A DNA stretch of 64,000 bases, taken from Verrucomicrobiota bacterium. GTDB taxonomy: Bacteria > Verrucomicrobiota > Kiritimatiellia > CAIVKH01. The notes under the pieces were generated by a model, which did not search any database, was not told where the DNA came from, and saw nothing but the letters and a program-made list of their open reading frames with translations. Both the position numbers and the translations under genes were made by a program. The stretch spans positions 1 through 64,000 of the forward strand of contig JACKPT010000003.1 in NCBI GenBank assembly GCA_024233345.1, in the 5' to 3' direction. The stretch's first letter is position 1. Each line of letters begins with the position of its first letter. This document shows, piece by piece, positions 1 through 8,660 of this stretch.

Positions 1-321
1 CAGAAACAGGGACAGATAACCGCCCACCTTGATCACCCGCAGCCATTCGGTCAGAATTTCCTGCGTGTTCTGAAAATCCTCAAGCAGGTGGGAGGAATAA
101 ATATAGTCCAGTGCTTCATCCCTGAACCATTGCAGCATCGTGGCGTCACCCTTGAGATGCACCGGGCGATCACCTACCGAGGTATACGGCCTCGGCATGT
201 CGACACCGATCGCATCGGGCACGATCAGGTCGCCTCCGCAGCCGAGATCGACTCCGTTTCCCACACAGTAAGGGGCCAGGCGCTCCCGGCACTTTGATGT
301 TTCTGACACATTTTCGCTCAT
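1..321 (-). CDS. SAM-dependent methyltransferase, 3' part beyond window edge
   Basis: Only the first 107 codons are present; the frame runs off base 1. The start at 321 follows a clear purine-rich ribosome site (GCAGGAGA, 6 bases before ATG). The N-terminal half has a class I methyltransferase motif I (VDLGCGGD), then an acidic end of strand 2 (GVD) and a motif resembling the post-II region (LDYIYSSHLLED), as in Methyltransf_11-type enzymes. It begins 26 bases after the glycosyltransferase stop at 348, so it is probably the next gene of the capsule operon, methylating a sugar or a biosynthetic intermediate. Substrate cannot be told from this fragment. Confidence 0.75.
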   Translation of the reverse strand, partial: MSENVSETSKCRERLAPYCVGNGVDLGCGGDLIVPDAIGVDMPRPYTSVGDRPVHLKGDATMLQWFRDEALDYIYSSHLLEDFQNTQEILTEWLRVIKVGGYLSLFL

Positions 322-347
322 ATTATTTCTCCTGCATATATCTATCG

Positions 348-1526
348 CTATGGCTTTTCCCCTGAGGCGAGCCGGACATACCGTTCAGCCATTTCCTTCG
401 GATAATCAAAATTCCACCCCGCGCTGATTGCTTCGTGTGCACGCCGCCCCATTATCTGCCATTCACTGCGCTGTGCCCAGGTACGTTCCAGCGCAGCGGC
501 AACACTGGCAACGCCACGGGAACAGACCCAACCGGTATGTCCTTCATGGATCAGATCGGGCATGCGACCGATATCCGTAACCAGACAGGGGCGGCCCGCA
601 GACATGGCTTCGACAACCGTCATCGGTGTACCCTCCTTGGGACTGGTCTGCAGGCATACATGTTCCCGCGCCCATACACTGTCGATTCCAGGCTGGAATC
701 CGGAAAATTCGACTTTATTTTCAAGCCCGTACATGACGGTAAGCTTTTCAAGGTAATCTTTTTCCCAGCCCTTTCCGTAAAACGAGAGTTTCCAATTCCG
801 CTCCCGCCAGACGGAACCGGCAAAGGCCGCCAGCAGGACGTCCTGTCCCTTGGCGGTCACGTCGAGACGTCCAACACAGGCAAACCGAGCGGCGGATGAC
901 GCGTCACCCGACCACAGCTGTATTTCCCCCGAGCAGTTGCGTGGATTGTCAAAGACCATGACGCCGGGCAGGCGGATGGCCAACTGACGTGCGACCAGAG
1001 CGGCGCCGAACGGGGCGCCGAAACTGACCTCCACCGCGCCGCCGTAGAGTGCGGTCAGCGCATCCCGCTTCTGCGGATTAAACATATACGACTCGTCCTC
1101 GAGATGGCACATGACGGTGTAGGGTATCCCCTGCCTGCGCAACGCTGCGAAAGCATGGCCGAGAGGCCAGATCATATAGGCATCGCACGCATTAAGGACC
1201 ACCAGGTCCGGACGCTCCTCCATTACTAGCGACAAAAGCCAGTGAGGATCTGTAAACGCAGGAAACGAAGCCCGGATCTTCTTCCGCCGGAGTGCGCGGA
1301 GGATACGCCTCGCTGGAGCTGCTTCCGCCGGATCGCCCCGGTAATGACTGACCGCCCCGCCTTTCTTCAGTGCCGTCAGCGGCGCCGGCTCCTCCGCAAA
1401 ATGCTGGTAGGAGAACGCCACATGGTGTCCCTGCTGCAGGAGTTCGCCAGCAATCAGCAACCAAAGCACCTCCGACCCTCCCCACGGCAGGGCTTCGGAA
1501 GTGGAAATGAAGAGAAAGCGACTCAT
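348..1526 (-). CDS. GT4-family glycosyltransferase
   Basis: This 392-residue protein has the layout of a GT-B retaining glycosyltransferase. The N-terminal domain starts with a nucleotide-fold strand and a GGSE loop (about residues 16-20). The C-terminal domain has VGRLDVTAKGQDVLL (about 218-232) and the donor-binding E-x7-E region EGTPMTVVEAMSAG (about 298-311), followed by PCLVTDIG. It would transfer a sugar from a nucleotide donor to the growing repeat unit at the cytoplasmic face. No strong Shine-Dalgarno site precedes the ATG; the 5' flank is a short repeat array. It lies downstream of the legionaminate genes, so it is likely a repeat-unit assembly enzyme. Donor and linkage are unknown. 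Confidence 0.85.
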   Translation of the reverse strand: MSRFLFISTSEALPWGGSEVLWLLIAGELLQQGHHVAFSYQHFAEEPAPLTALKKGGAVSHYRGDPAEAAPARRILRALRRKKIRASFPAFTDPHWLLSLVMEERPDLVVLNACDAYMIWPLGHAFAALRRQGIPYTVMCHLEDESYMFNPQKRDALTALYGGAVEVSFGAPFGAALVARQLAIRLPGVMVFDNPRNCSGEIQLWSGDASSAARFACVGRLDVTAKGQDVLLAAFAGSVWRERNWKLSFYGKGWEKDYLEKLTVMYGLENKVEFSGFQPGIDSVWAREHVCLQTSPKEGTPMTVVEAMSAGRPCLVTDIGRMPDLIHEGHTGWVCSRGVASVAAALERTWAQRSEWQIMGRRAHEAISAGWNFDYPKEMAERYVRLASGEKP

Positions 1527-1773
1527 GGATGATGGACGACAAGCTGTAGACCGTAAACACCAGAATGTTACAAGATGCGGTATAGGTGTTTCGGGTCTCT
1601 TGATATTGAGTCAGATTTAAAGATTCCGAAATCAAGGGGTTTCAGAATGAGGATGATGTGTTTCTGCAAGAGCGCTGTCATACGATGTGCATTCAGATAT
1701 CAGACCTATGGCTTCGCATCCAGCACCCCTCGTCAACCCACCATCCATAGTCTACCGTCTACAGTCCACCGTC
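1525..1773. repeat. Inverted 14-mer repeat arrays flanking an AT-rich spacer
   Basis: Three 14-base units (ending ACCATC, ACCGTC, ACCGTC) lie at 1732-1745, 1746-1759 and 1760-1773. At about 1525-1557 related sequence appears in the opposite orientation: CTGTAGACCGTAAAC there matches 13 of 15 bases of CTGTAGACGGTAGAC read on the minus strand of the right array. The arms enclose a spacer (1558-1731) that is AT-richer than the flanking genes and shows no convincing gene. The right array runs through the stop codon of the 1759-3615 gene, so its last codons are repeat-derived. Confidence 0.6.
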
Positions 1774-3615
1774 TTTCCTCCTCTTCAGCGCATTCAGAAT
1801 AAACGCCGCAGCACGATCCGGCGAATCGTCATAAGGATCTTCGAACAGTTCAGCCAGCAGAACATCCTGTTGACGAATCACATCCTCAACTGCCGCAGGA
1901 TCCTCGAGGCGCACCAGAGCGGCAGCTAGTTCAGACGGCGTACGGGCCATCATCGGAAAACTTTCTAGAATCTCGTCCGAATACGTCGTGGCTGGACGCG
2001 GCATCCAGGCGATGACGGGAACCCGGCTGTAGAGGGCCTGCACGATTGCACCGCCCCAATGGCGGGCCAGTACAAGACAGCAGTTCTTCAGGTCCTCTGA
2101 AAGCGAACAGCCACTGTCTCCGATATCAAACGCATCGTGAGCAAGTTCCTGTTTCATGCGGGTGTAATCATCGGGCATCCACATTCCGGCACGGGGATGA
2201 TTCCTCAACCGGAAACGGCAACCGTGACGAGAGATTACATCCAGGAGCGCACGGAGATCCTGTTCTATTTCCGCAGGCATATCGGGGAAGACATACGAAA
2301 TAAACGAAAGCGGATACAAAACCGTCTTCGCAGACGAAGCGGCCGTGCCTCTCTCGGAGGCTAGGCTGTACTGACGGGCATGCCCCATGCCGCCCACCAG
2401 CCCGGTCATGGCACCCTCCGCACCGTGGTGCAAATCGAAATCTTTTCCGGCGCGGCGTCCCGGTAAACCGACCGCGTCAAAACTCCACCAGCACCTCATA
2501 TACTTGAAGTACTCCACACCATGGGGAAGGCGAAGCGAATCTGACCGCCGGTCCCTCGCCCATGCCCGAGCATAACGGTTCAGCTGATGAGAGGCACTCA
2601 GCACCGTTACCGCGGGGCGATACCGGTCGAGCACGGCATATACAGCTTCCCGCCTGGCGGCCGATGATGTATCCGTCATCAGGTCGGCAAAAATCGATGC
2701 GCCGTGGGGCGATAATGCGAGGGCAGCTGCGGACCTTGCCGCGGCGCTGATGCGGGCCCGAAGCAGCTCCCGGAGGATGATTCCAGTTCGGCACACGCCT
2801 GAACGGGCGATGCGGCTGTCCCAGTCCACATCTTGCACATGCCCGGCCTCCGGACTCTCTTCAACGGACCGGTCTCGAGCCTGTTCATCGGCGGTTAAAC
2901 GGAAGCGCTCACCTGCGGGACGGATCCATCGGGTGCGCACATGTTCTTCACGACTTAAGCGCTGATAAAGATCATACTGATTTCTCCGGTCGGCGCCCTC
3001 GAAGCCGACAATCAGGACGTCCACACGCTCCGCCCGGCATGCCGCGGCGGCGGCCGTCCGTACGGCGCGTATACGCCGCATAGCATAATACAAACGGCTG
3101 AACCGATGATAAACCACCTGCTTGATAATGTCCCGCCGGCCGGGTTTATGGAACCAGTTGGCCTCCGACGCGGCGAGATCAAGCGCCTGCGCCACCTTGA
3201 TCAGCAATACCGGAGCAGTCGACCGGGAAAAAAACGGCATCACGACAACCGGCCCTTCGCCATGACGCCGCCGGGCTTCGCGGATCATCCTGGAAAAAAG
3301 ATAGGTGTGAAAAAGAGCATAATAGACAAAACCCGGATCCATGCCGCACAGCAGAAAATCGCCTTCGAGGGTATCGAGAAAGGTATCCGTATCGCGGAGA
3401 GATTTCTCATACAGCTCACGCCTTTTCCCACAGTCAACCAGCATGGATGGATCCACTAGTACGTCCCCATCGAAAATTTTCCGGGCAGCCAGCATCGCCG
3501 CGTAGGTGATCGGGTAGACCCGGTACGACCCATACTGCCGGGACCAGGCGGACGCGATCTCGGACTCCTCCGGCATGCTCCATAGGAACACGTGGGTTGT
3601 CGCGGAATTATTCAA
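1759..3615 (-). CDS. Putative GT-B-like capsule glycosyltransferase, 618 aa
   Basis: I do not recognise a named family with certainty. The protein is soluble, with two Rossmann-like halves. The C-terminal half has LRLPHGVEYF (about residues 376-385), a hydrophobic strand (TVLYPLSFISYVF), RLRNHPR and a late H-W-G-G-A-I-V-Q-A-L segment. Together these resemble CDP-glycerol/capsule-synthesis-type GT-B enzymes. The start is TTG: GGAGGG lies 7 bases before it, and it overlaps the legC stop by 8 bases, implying translational coupling. Being immediately behind the legionaminate genes makes it a candidate legionaminyltransferase, but that is inference from position. The last codons lie in a tandem repeat array. 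Confidence 0.6.
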   Translation of the reverse strand: MNNSATTHVFLWSMPEESEIASAWSRQYGSYRVYPITYAAMLAARKIFDGDVLVDPSMLVDCGKRRELYEKSLRDTDTFLDTLEGDFLLCGMDPGFVYYALFHTYLFSRMIREARRRHGEGPVVVMPFFSRSTAPVLLIKVAQALDLAASEANWFHKPGRRDIIKQVVYHRFSRLYYAMRRIRAVRTAAAAACRAERVDVLIVGFEGADRRNQYDLYQRLSREEHVRTRWIRPAGERFRLTADEQARDRSVEESPEAGHVQDVDWDSRIARSGVCRTGIILRELLRARISAAARSAAALALSPHGASIFADLMTDTSSAARREAVYAVLDRYRPAVTVLSASHQLNRYARAWARDRRSDSLRLPHGVEYFKYMRCWWSFDAVGLPGRRAGKDFDLHHGAEGAMTGLVGGMGHARQYSLASERGTAASSAKTVLYPLSFISYVFPDMPAEIEQDLRALLDVISRHGCRFRLRNHPRAGMWMPDDYTRMKQELAHDAFDIGDSGCSLSEDLKNCCLVLARHWGGAIVQALYSRVPVIAWMPRPATTYSDEILESFPMMARTPSELAAALVRLEDPAAVEDVIRQQDVLLAELFEDPYDDSPDRAAAFILNALKRRKDGGL

Positions 3616-4783
3616 ATGCCATCCCTCCGGCGGCGGCCCTGACCTCTTCCGCCACTCTTGACCGATCCGCCGGGGTCAACCCGACAGAACTCGGGATGCT
3701 GAACCCGCACTCATATATACGATCGGCTGCTTCCGATCCGCACACCATGGCCTCCCGGAACATCGGCAGCTGATGCATGGGAGCCCAGAATGGGCGGGCC
3801 ATGACGCCGCGCTGATTGAGGCGCTCGATGAGCGGCCTGGATCCCGTCGCAGCCAGCGCGCTGAACAGCCAGAATATCGACCGGCAATGCTCGGGTTCCG
3901 GATGCAGCACCAGCCCGGTATCACGCAGCCTTTCGCGATAGAAATCTGCCAGCGCCCGCTTGACCCCGACATACTCGTCCAGCGCCTCCAACTGAGCGCA
4001 TCCAATTGCCGCCGCCACATTGGTGAGCCGGTAGTTGTAACCCACTTCGTCATGCACGAACTCAAGCGTTCCGGTCTTGGCTGTTGTGGTAAGGTGACGG
4101 GCACGGTCATGCACCTCCCGGCTGCTGGTAAGAATAGCCCCGCCGCCGCCGGTGGTAATGATCTTGTTCCCGTTGAAGCTTGTCGTGACGATCCGCCGGC
4201 GGGCTGCGGTCGGCGAACCGATGCCGCGATCCTTCCAGCGTGCACCCAGGCATTCAGCAGCATCCTCGACCACGGGGAGATCATAACGGTTGGCCAGCGC
4301 GGCCACCGCATCGACATCGCACATCCCGCCCATGAGGTGAACCGGCAGCAGCGCGGCGATACGGCGGCCGGTTGCCCTGTTAATCAGCCCGCTCTTTTTC
4401 ATCTCGCATCCCGTATCCAGAAATCCGGCCACCTGCTCGACATCCCATTGCCAGTCCCGCATCCTTACATCAGTAAACACCGGCCAGGCTCCGCAATACC
4501 GAACGGCATTGGCTGGTGCGACAAAAGTCAGGGCTGGCATGACAACTTCGTCACCCGGTCCGACACCGGACATCATCAGAGCAATGTGAAGCGCAGCAGT
4601 GCCGCTCGCCACAGCAACCGCGTAGTCCGCACCCGATGCCTCCGCAAGTGATTTTTCGAAGCGGTCCACAAAGGGTCCAAGATACGAGACCCAGTTCGTA
4701 TCGAGGCATTCCTTGACGTATTCCCACTCACGCCCCTTCAACCAGGGCACGCTGAGCGGTATCATGGGATTGTCAGACGACAT
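3608..4783 (-). CDS. legC: LegC-type PLP aminotransferase (GDP-4-keto-6-deoxy-GlcNAc)
   Basis: This DegT/DnrJ/EryC1 family aminotransferase has 391 residues from the chosen ATG. The start at 4783 gives MSSDNPMIPLSVPWLKG and overlaps legB by 11 bases, whereas a longer frame would run far into legB. Family marks include GTAALHIAL (PLP phosphate binding), DAAECLGA (the cofactor-ring aspartate), and SFNGNKIITTGGGG, whose Lys is the Schiff-base residue. In the legionaminic acid route the enzyme adds the C4 amino group to the 4-keto sugar made by LegB. The context of legB, ptmE, legH, legG and legI supports this over a general sugar aminotransferase. Confidence 0.85.
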   Translation of the reverse strand: MSSDNPMIPLSVPWLKGREWEYVKECLDTNWVSYLGPFVDRFEKSLAEASGADYAVAVASGTAALHIALMMSGVGPGDEVVMPALTFVAPANAVRYCGAWPVFTDVRMRDWQWDVEQVAGFLDTGCEMKKSGLINRATGRRIAALLPVHLMGGMCDVDAVAALANRYDLPVVEDAAECLGARWKDRGIGSPTAARRRIVTTSFNGNKIITTGGGGAILTSSREVHDRARHLTTTAKTGTLEFVHDEVGYNYRLTNVAAAIGCAQLEALDEYVGVKRALADFYRERLRDTGLVLHPEPEHCRSIFWLFSALAATGSRPLIERLNQRGVMARPFWAPMHQLPMFREAMVCGSEAADRIYECGFSIPSSVGLTPADRSRVAEEVRAAAGGMAFE

Positions 4784-5774
4784 AATGAGATGGACGGTAC
4801 AGGTGCAGATGGTCCTTCGCCCAGGTGATGGTTTGCTCCAGGCCCTCTTCAAGACTCACACGGGGTGACCAGTTCAGCAGCCGGCCGGCTTTTTCGTTGG
4901 ATGCGAGCAGACGCTCAACCTCGCTTCCCGCGGGCCGTACCCGCTGTTCATCGCTTTCGATCGTGATCGACGCACCGGCTAGTTTGGCGATGAGGTGAGC
5001 GAGGGCGCCAATCGCGATTTCGCGGCCGCTTCCGAGGTTGACGGTTTCACCTTCAACCCCGTCGGCATGTGCGGCGGCCAGATAACCATCAACAGTATTC
5101 GTCACGAAATTCATATCGCGGGTCGGGGTCAGGCTGCCCAGGCGGATGGACTTTTTACCGGCAAGACACTGGGCGATGATGGTCGGAATGACCGCCCTCA
5201 TGGACTGCCTTGGACCAAATGTGTTAAAGGGGCGAACCGTAACCAGCGGAACTTCGAACGAGCAGAAAAACGATTCCGCCATTTTATCCGCACCGATCTT
5301 ACTGGCTGAATACGGCGATTGGCCCTGCAGTGGATGGGCTTCATCGATCGGCACATACCGGGCGGTTCCGTATACCTCACTGGTCGAGGTGTGAAGAACA
5401 CGCCGGACACCCTCCTCGCGGGCGGCCTGCATCACGTTCAACGTGCCGTCGATATTCGTCCGCACATAGGAGGCGGGCGCGCGATAGGAATAAGGGATGG
5501 CAATGAGGGCTGCGAGATGGAACACCGTGTCGCACCCGGCCACTGCGTTCCGGACGCTGTCCCGGTCGGCGACATCGCCTCCGATGACATCGATCCGCTC
5601 CAACTGCTCCGCGTCATCCAGCCAGCCGTAACGTCCAAGCGCGTTATAGTGGACCATCGCCCGCACCTCGGCGCCCTCGCGAACGAGGCGTTCGGTCAGA
5701 TGGCTGCCGATGAACCCGCCGGCACCGGTGACCAGCACCCGGCGGCCGCTCCAAAATGAATCTTGTTCCGTCAT
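4773..5774 (-). CDS. legB: LegB-type NAD-dependent GDP-GlcNAc 4,6-dehydratase
   Basis: This extended short-chain dehydrogenase/reductase starts with VLVTGAGGFIGSHL (Rossmann GxxGxxG) and has the catalytic Y-x3-K in SPYSASKIGADKMAES. The start at 5774 sits in an ATGA overlap with the upstream ptmE stop and has GGGAAGG about 5 bases before it; a longer frame adds 16 unlikely residues. LegB converts GDP-GlcNAc to the 4-keto-6-deoxy sugar, the first committed step towards legionaminic acid. The conserved order ptmE-legB-legC is seen in other legionaminate loci, which fixes the assignment better than sequence alone, since UDP-specific relatives look similar. Confidence 0.85.
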   Translation of the reverse strand: MTEQDSFWSGRRVLVTGAGGFIGSHLTERLVREGAEVRAMVHYNALGRYGWLDDAEQLERIDVIGGDVADRDSVRNAVAGCDTVFHLAALIAIPYSYRAPASYVRTNIDGTLNVMQAAREEGVRRVLHTSTSEVYGTARYVPIDEAHPLQGQSPYSASKIGADKMAESFFCSFEVPLVTVRPFNTFGPRQSMRAVIPTIIAQCLAGKKSIRLGSLTPTRDMNFVTNTVDGYLAAAHADGVEGETVNLGSGREIAIGALAHLIAKLAGASITIESDEQRVRPAGSEVERLLASNEKAGRLLNWSPRVSLEEGLEQTITWAKDHLHLYRPSHYVV

Positions 5775-6832
5775 GTCGCCTTCCCTGCTTTGAGTTGATC
5801 CCGCTGCCCGATATCGATCCACTCCTCCTCGACTTCGAACGCGCCTACTTTGCCGCCTTTTTTCAGGCAGGCGTCAAACAGTTCCGTGATAGGATAGAAG
5901 CGGTCCGGTATGCGTCTCAATAAAGCCGGATTGAGCACATAGATGCCCGCATTGATGGACCGTTCCAAAACCGGCTTTTCCTCCAGACGCGTCACCCGGC
6001 CCCTCTTCACCTCCACGCAGCCGAAAGGAACCTGGTGTCCGTATCGCCGGACCGCCATCGTCGCTTCGAACCCGCCGGCTTCATGGAACCGCAGCATCGC
6101 CGGGATATCGGCCTGGGTGATCAGGTCGCCGTTCATGACGATGAGCGGGTGCCGGGGCCGGGGTTTCACCAGCGCCAGCGCGCCGCCGGTTCCCCTCGGT
6201 TCTTTTTCATGGAGATAGTCGATGCGGCAGCCGAACCGCGAACCGTCTCCGAAATGATCCTCGATAACATGCGCGAGATAATGCACAGCGAGACAGATGC
6301 GTGTGATACCGCTACCGACCAGATGAAGCACCAGGCGCTCTAGAATCGGCCGTCCTGCCACCCTGATCATCGGCTTGGGTATGTGTTCCGTGACCGGACG
6401 CAGCCGTGTACCCTGCCCGCCGGCCATGATCACCGCTGTGTTCGGTCGTTTCTCATTGCCGAGAATCGCATGAAGCGTGTGCAGACCAGTAAGGCGCCCC
6501 TTCGCATCCACAATGGGAATCTGATCCAACCGCATCGCCTGCATCATCTCCAGCACCTCCGCACGGCCCGCCGAAGGCGGTACGGAAACGAAGGAACGCT
6601 GGATGTACGAGATTATTGCGTCATCAAGCCCAACACCCTTCAGGAGTGCACGGCGAATATCACCATCGGTGATGGTGCCTTGAAGATGGCCGGACCTGTC
6701 GGTCATGAGGACGATACCGACCGCGCCTTCAGACATGACGCGTAGTGCATTGCGAAGGGTGCAGGTCGTATCAACGCAGCAGGCGGCCACATACCCGGGA
6801 ACGTGTCTTTTAGCGTTCATTTTGGGGGTCAT
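5771..6832 (-). CDS. ptmE: PtmE-type CBS-domain sugar-1-phosphate guanylyltransferase
   Basis: Two CBS motifs occupy about residues 15-125 (for example GTITDGDIRRALL and DQIPIVDAKGRLTGL). A nucleotidyltransferase domain follows, with the GGxGTRL-x11-KP signature (MAGGQGTRLRPV...PKPM) at about 137-155. PtmE of Campylobacter activates GlcNAc-1-phosphate with GTP to give GDP-GlcNAc, feeding LegB. The gene overlaps legH (upstream) and legB (downstream) by ATGA, so translation is probably coupled. The CBS pair may sense adenine nucleotides; that is a family property, not something seen here. A GlmS-like PtmF is absent from the window. Confidence 0.85.
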   Translation of the reverse strand: MTPKMNAKRHVPGYVAACCVDTTCTLRNALRVMSEGAVGIVLMTDRSGHLQGTITDGDIRRALLKGVGLDDAIISYIQRSFVSVPPSAGRAEVLEMMQAMRLDQIPIVDAKGRLTGLHTLHAILGNEKRPNTAVIMAGGQGTRLRPVTEHIPKPMIRVAGRPILERLVLHLVGSGITRICLAVHYLAHVIEDHFGDGSRFGCRIDYLHEKEPRGTGGALALVKPRPRHPLIVMNGDLITQADIPAMLRFHEAGGFEATMAVRRYGHQVPFGCVEVKRGRVTRLEEKPVLERSINAGIYVLNPALLRRIPDRFYPITELFDACLKKGGKVGAFEVEEEWIDIGQRDQLKAGKAT

Positions 6833-7497
6833 GATGACTTCCTGATCGATCGCGCCGGAACACCAACTACACGATCGTCTTCTCCTACATCGTGTAGAGC
6901 GACTGCGCCGGCGCCAACCAAAGCTCCCCGCCCGATCGAAACACCTTGAATCACAGTGGCGCCGCTCCCGACAAATGCATGTCTTCCCAGTCGAACACCA
7001 CCGGCTATACGCGCACCGCTGGACAGATGGGAAAAGGGTTCCATGATTGCGTCGTGTTCGACAATCGCCCCGGTGTTTACAATACAGCCCTGTCCGACCG
7101 ACGCACCCGCATTCACCACCGAATGAGGGAAGATCTGCACCCCGTCACCAATCGTCGAAAATTGTGACAGCACAACTGAGGGATGAATCACAGACAACGG
7201 TTTCAAGCCGTGGGAAAGAGCCTGTTCCCACAACTTTTCCCTCAGCGGATTGGGGCCTGTGCCGGCCAGGCCCAAAACAAAATGTGTCACGCCCTTATCC
7301 TTCAGTCTGGGCAAAAGCATATCACCGCCCAAAACCGGAATGCCCAGAACTCCGTCATCATGGCCCGGTTTCTTTCTGGCATCTAGAACGCCGGCGATGT
7401 CAATTCCGCCCATGGAAAGTAGGCTGTCGATCAAGACTATTGCATGACCGCCGCCGCCCAGAATGACACAACGGACCTCCAATGATCGAACACTCAT
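6829..7497 (-). CDS. legH: LegH/PglD-type sugar N-acetyltransferase
   Basis: This 222-residue protein has the NeuD/PglD layout. An N-terminal Rossmann-like domain (VILGGGGHAIVLIDSL) is followed by a left-handed beta-helix of hexapeptide repeats from about residue 95 (SVVNAGASVGQGCIVNTGA, then GRHAFVGSGATV). The HD pair in GAIVEHDA, typical of the catalytic base, is present. It should acetylate the C4 amino group made by LegC, using acetyl-CoA. ATGA overlaps on both sides join it to legG and ptmE. A NeuD-like O-acetyltransferase role is the alternative, but the neighbouring LegB/LegC pair requires an N-acetyltransferase. Confidence 0.85.
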   Translation of the reverse strand: MSVRSLEVRCVILGGGGHAIVLIDSLLSMGGIDIAGVLDARKKPGHDDGVLGIPVLGGDMLLPRLKDKGVTHFVLGLAGTGPNPLREKLWEQALSHGLKPLSVIHPSVVLSQFSTIGDGVQIFPHSVVNAGASVGQGCIVNTGAIVEHDAIMEPFSHLSSGARIAGGVRLGRHAFVGSGATVIQGVSIGRGALVGAGAVALHDVGEDDRVVGVPARSIRKSS

Positions 7498-8660
7498 CAG
7501 CGTCTCTCTTCCTGCGGGTGGAAACGTTTCCGAATGAGCGTACCGGTCGGTTCTGCATTCATTAAACGAGTCACGATGAGATCCGCTGCGTGGCCATTTC
7601 CGTAGATGTTTCCTTCTCCCATGATCTCTTCCCTGAATGCGGGATCCACAGCTTTTCGAATCGCCGCCTCAATCGAGGCGGCATTATTGGTGCAATCAAT
7701 CACATTCGCATTTCTTGCCCGCCCCTGCTGACGGATACCGATGTTCACGACCGGCAAGTCAAAAGAGGCTGCCTCGATGATTCCGCTGGATGAGTTGCCG
7801 ACCATCGCCGCGGAAACATGCATCAGGCTGAAATAGGCCTGCGAGCCCAGGTTGTCCACGAGTACGGCAGGCGCCCCCTGCGAGCGGAATCGGTGGATCG
7901 CCTGTATGATGACATCGCTGCCCATGTCAGCATTCGGAAGCGTAAATACGATGGGCATCCGGAGGCGGCTTAGTGCCTTTAGCAACTCATTGATCTGCTC
8001 ATCTATCGGCAGAGCGTCAAGCGTGGCCGGATGAAACGTCACGAGCAGGGGCTTCTCGCTTAACGGCATCCCGCACAGCCGCTCGAGCTCTACGGGTGGA
8101 AGGAGTTCGGTATTGAGGACAGAATCAAGCCCGGGCGCGCCGCTTACCATGACACGCCACGGCTCTTCACCCATCTGTATGATGCGATCGGCATATTCCT
8201 GGGTGCTCGCAAAATGCAGGTGCGACATCTTCGTAATGGCGTGCCGGAACAAATCATCCATGGCTCCTTCGGTAATTTCACCGCCGTGAACATGCGCCAC
8301 CGGAAGACCAAAAGGAGCGGCGGCGAGTACGGCGGGTATCATGTCAAACCGATCACCAAGCACACACAAGATATCCGGACGTCCGGCTTCAAAGACGCGT
8401 GCAAAACCGGATACACCTTCTCCCATGGAAACACCCACACCTTCGGCATCATTTCGCCTCATGCCCATCGGTATACGGGCACGAATCTCATAGCCGTCCT
8501 GCGCCACCGCGTTGATGGTCATACCGTATTTCTCCTCAAGGTGCATACCGGCGACATAAAGCCAGAAGTCGATGTCCGGCTCCCGTGACAGTCGTTTCAG
8601 CACCGGCTGCCATATGCCATAGTCGGAGCGTGCGACGGTTACGATACCGATGGATTTCAT
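7497..8660 (-). CDS. legG: LegG: hydrolysing UDP/GDP-sugar 2-epimerase (NeuC family)
   Basis: The 387-residue protein matches the NeuC/LegG family of hydrolysing nucleotide-sugar 2-epimerases. Its start is MKSIGIVTVARSDYG. Family stretches include LGDRFDMIPAVLAA, VAHVHGGEITEGAMDD, and VGNSSSGIIEAASFDLPVVNIG near the C-terminus. It removes the nucleotide and inverts C2 to give 6-deoxy-ManNAc4NAc, the substrate for LegI. ATGA overlaps with legI upstream and legH downstream place it in one translationally coupled unit. The alternative, a NeuC making ManNAc for true sialic acid, is less likely because legB and legC are present. Confidence 0.87.
   Translation of the reverse strand: MKSIGIVTVARSDYGIWQPVLKRLSREPDIDFWLYVAGMHLEEKYGMTINAVAQDGYEIRARIPMGMRRNDAEGVGVSMGEGVSGFARVFEAGRPDILCVLGDRFDMIPAVLAAAPFGLPVAHVHGGEITEGAMDDLFRHAITKMSHLHFASTQEYADRIIQMGEEPWRVMVSGAPGLDSVLNTELLPPVELERLCGMPLSEKPLLVTFHPATLDALPIDEQINELLKALSRLRMPIVFTLPNADMGSDVIIQAIHRFRSQGAPAVLVDNLGSQAYFSLMHVSAAMVGNSSSGIIEAASFDLPVVNIGIRQQGRARNANVIDCTNNAASIEAAIRKAVDPAFREEIMGEGNIYGNGHAADLIVTRLMNAEPTGTLIRKRFHPQEERR

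Noticed and set aside
1575..1802. 75-codon plus-strand frame in the 1.5-1.8 kb gap
   Set aside because: Its second half is translated repeat array and its first half shows no family likeness or ribosome site.
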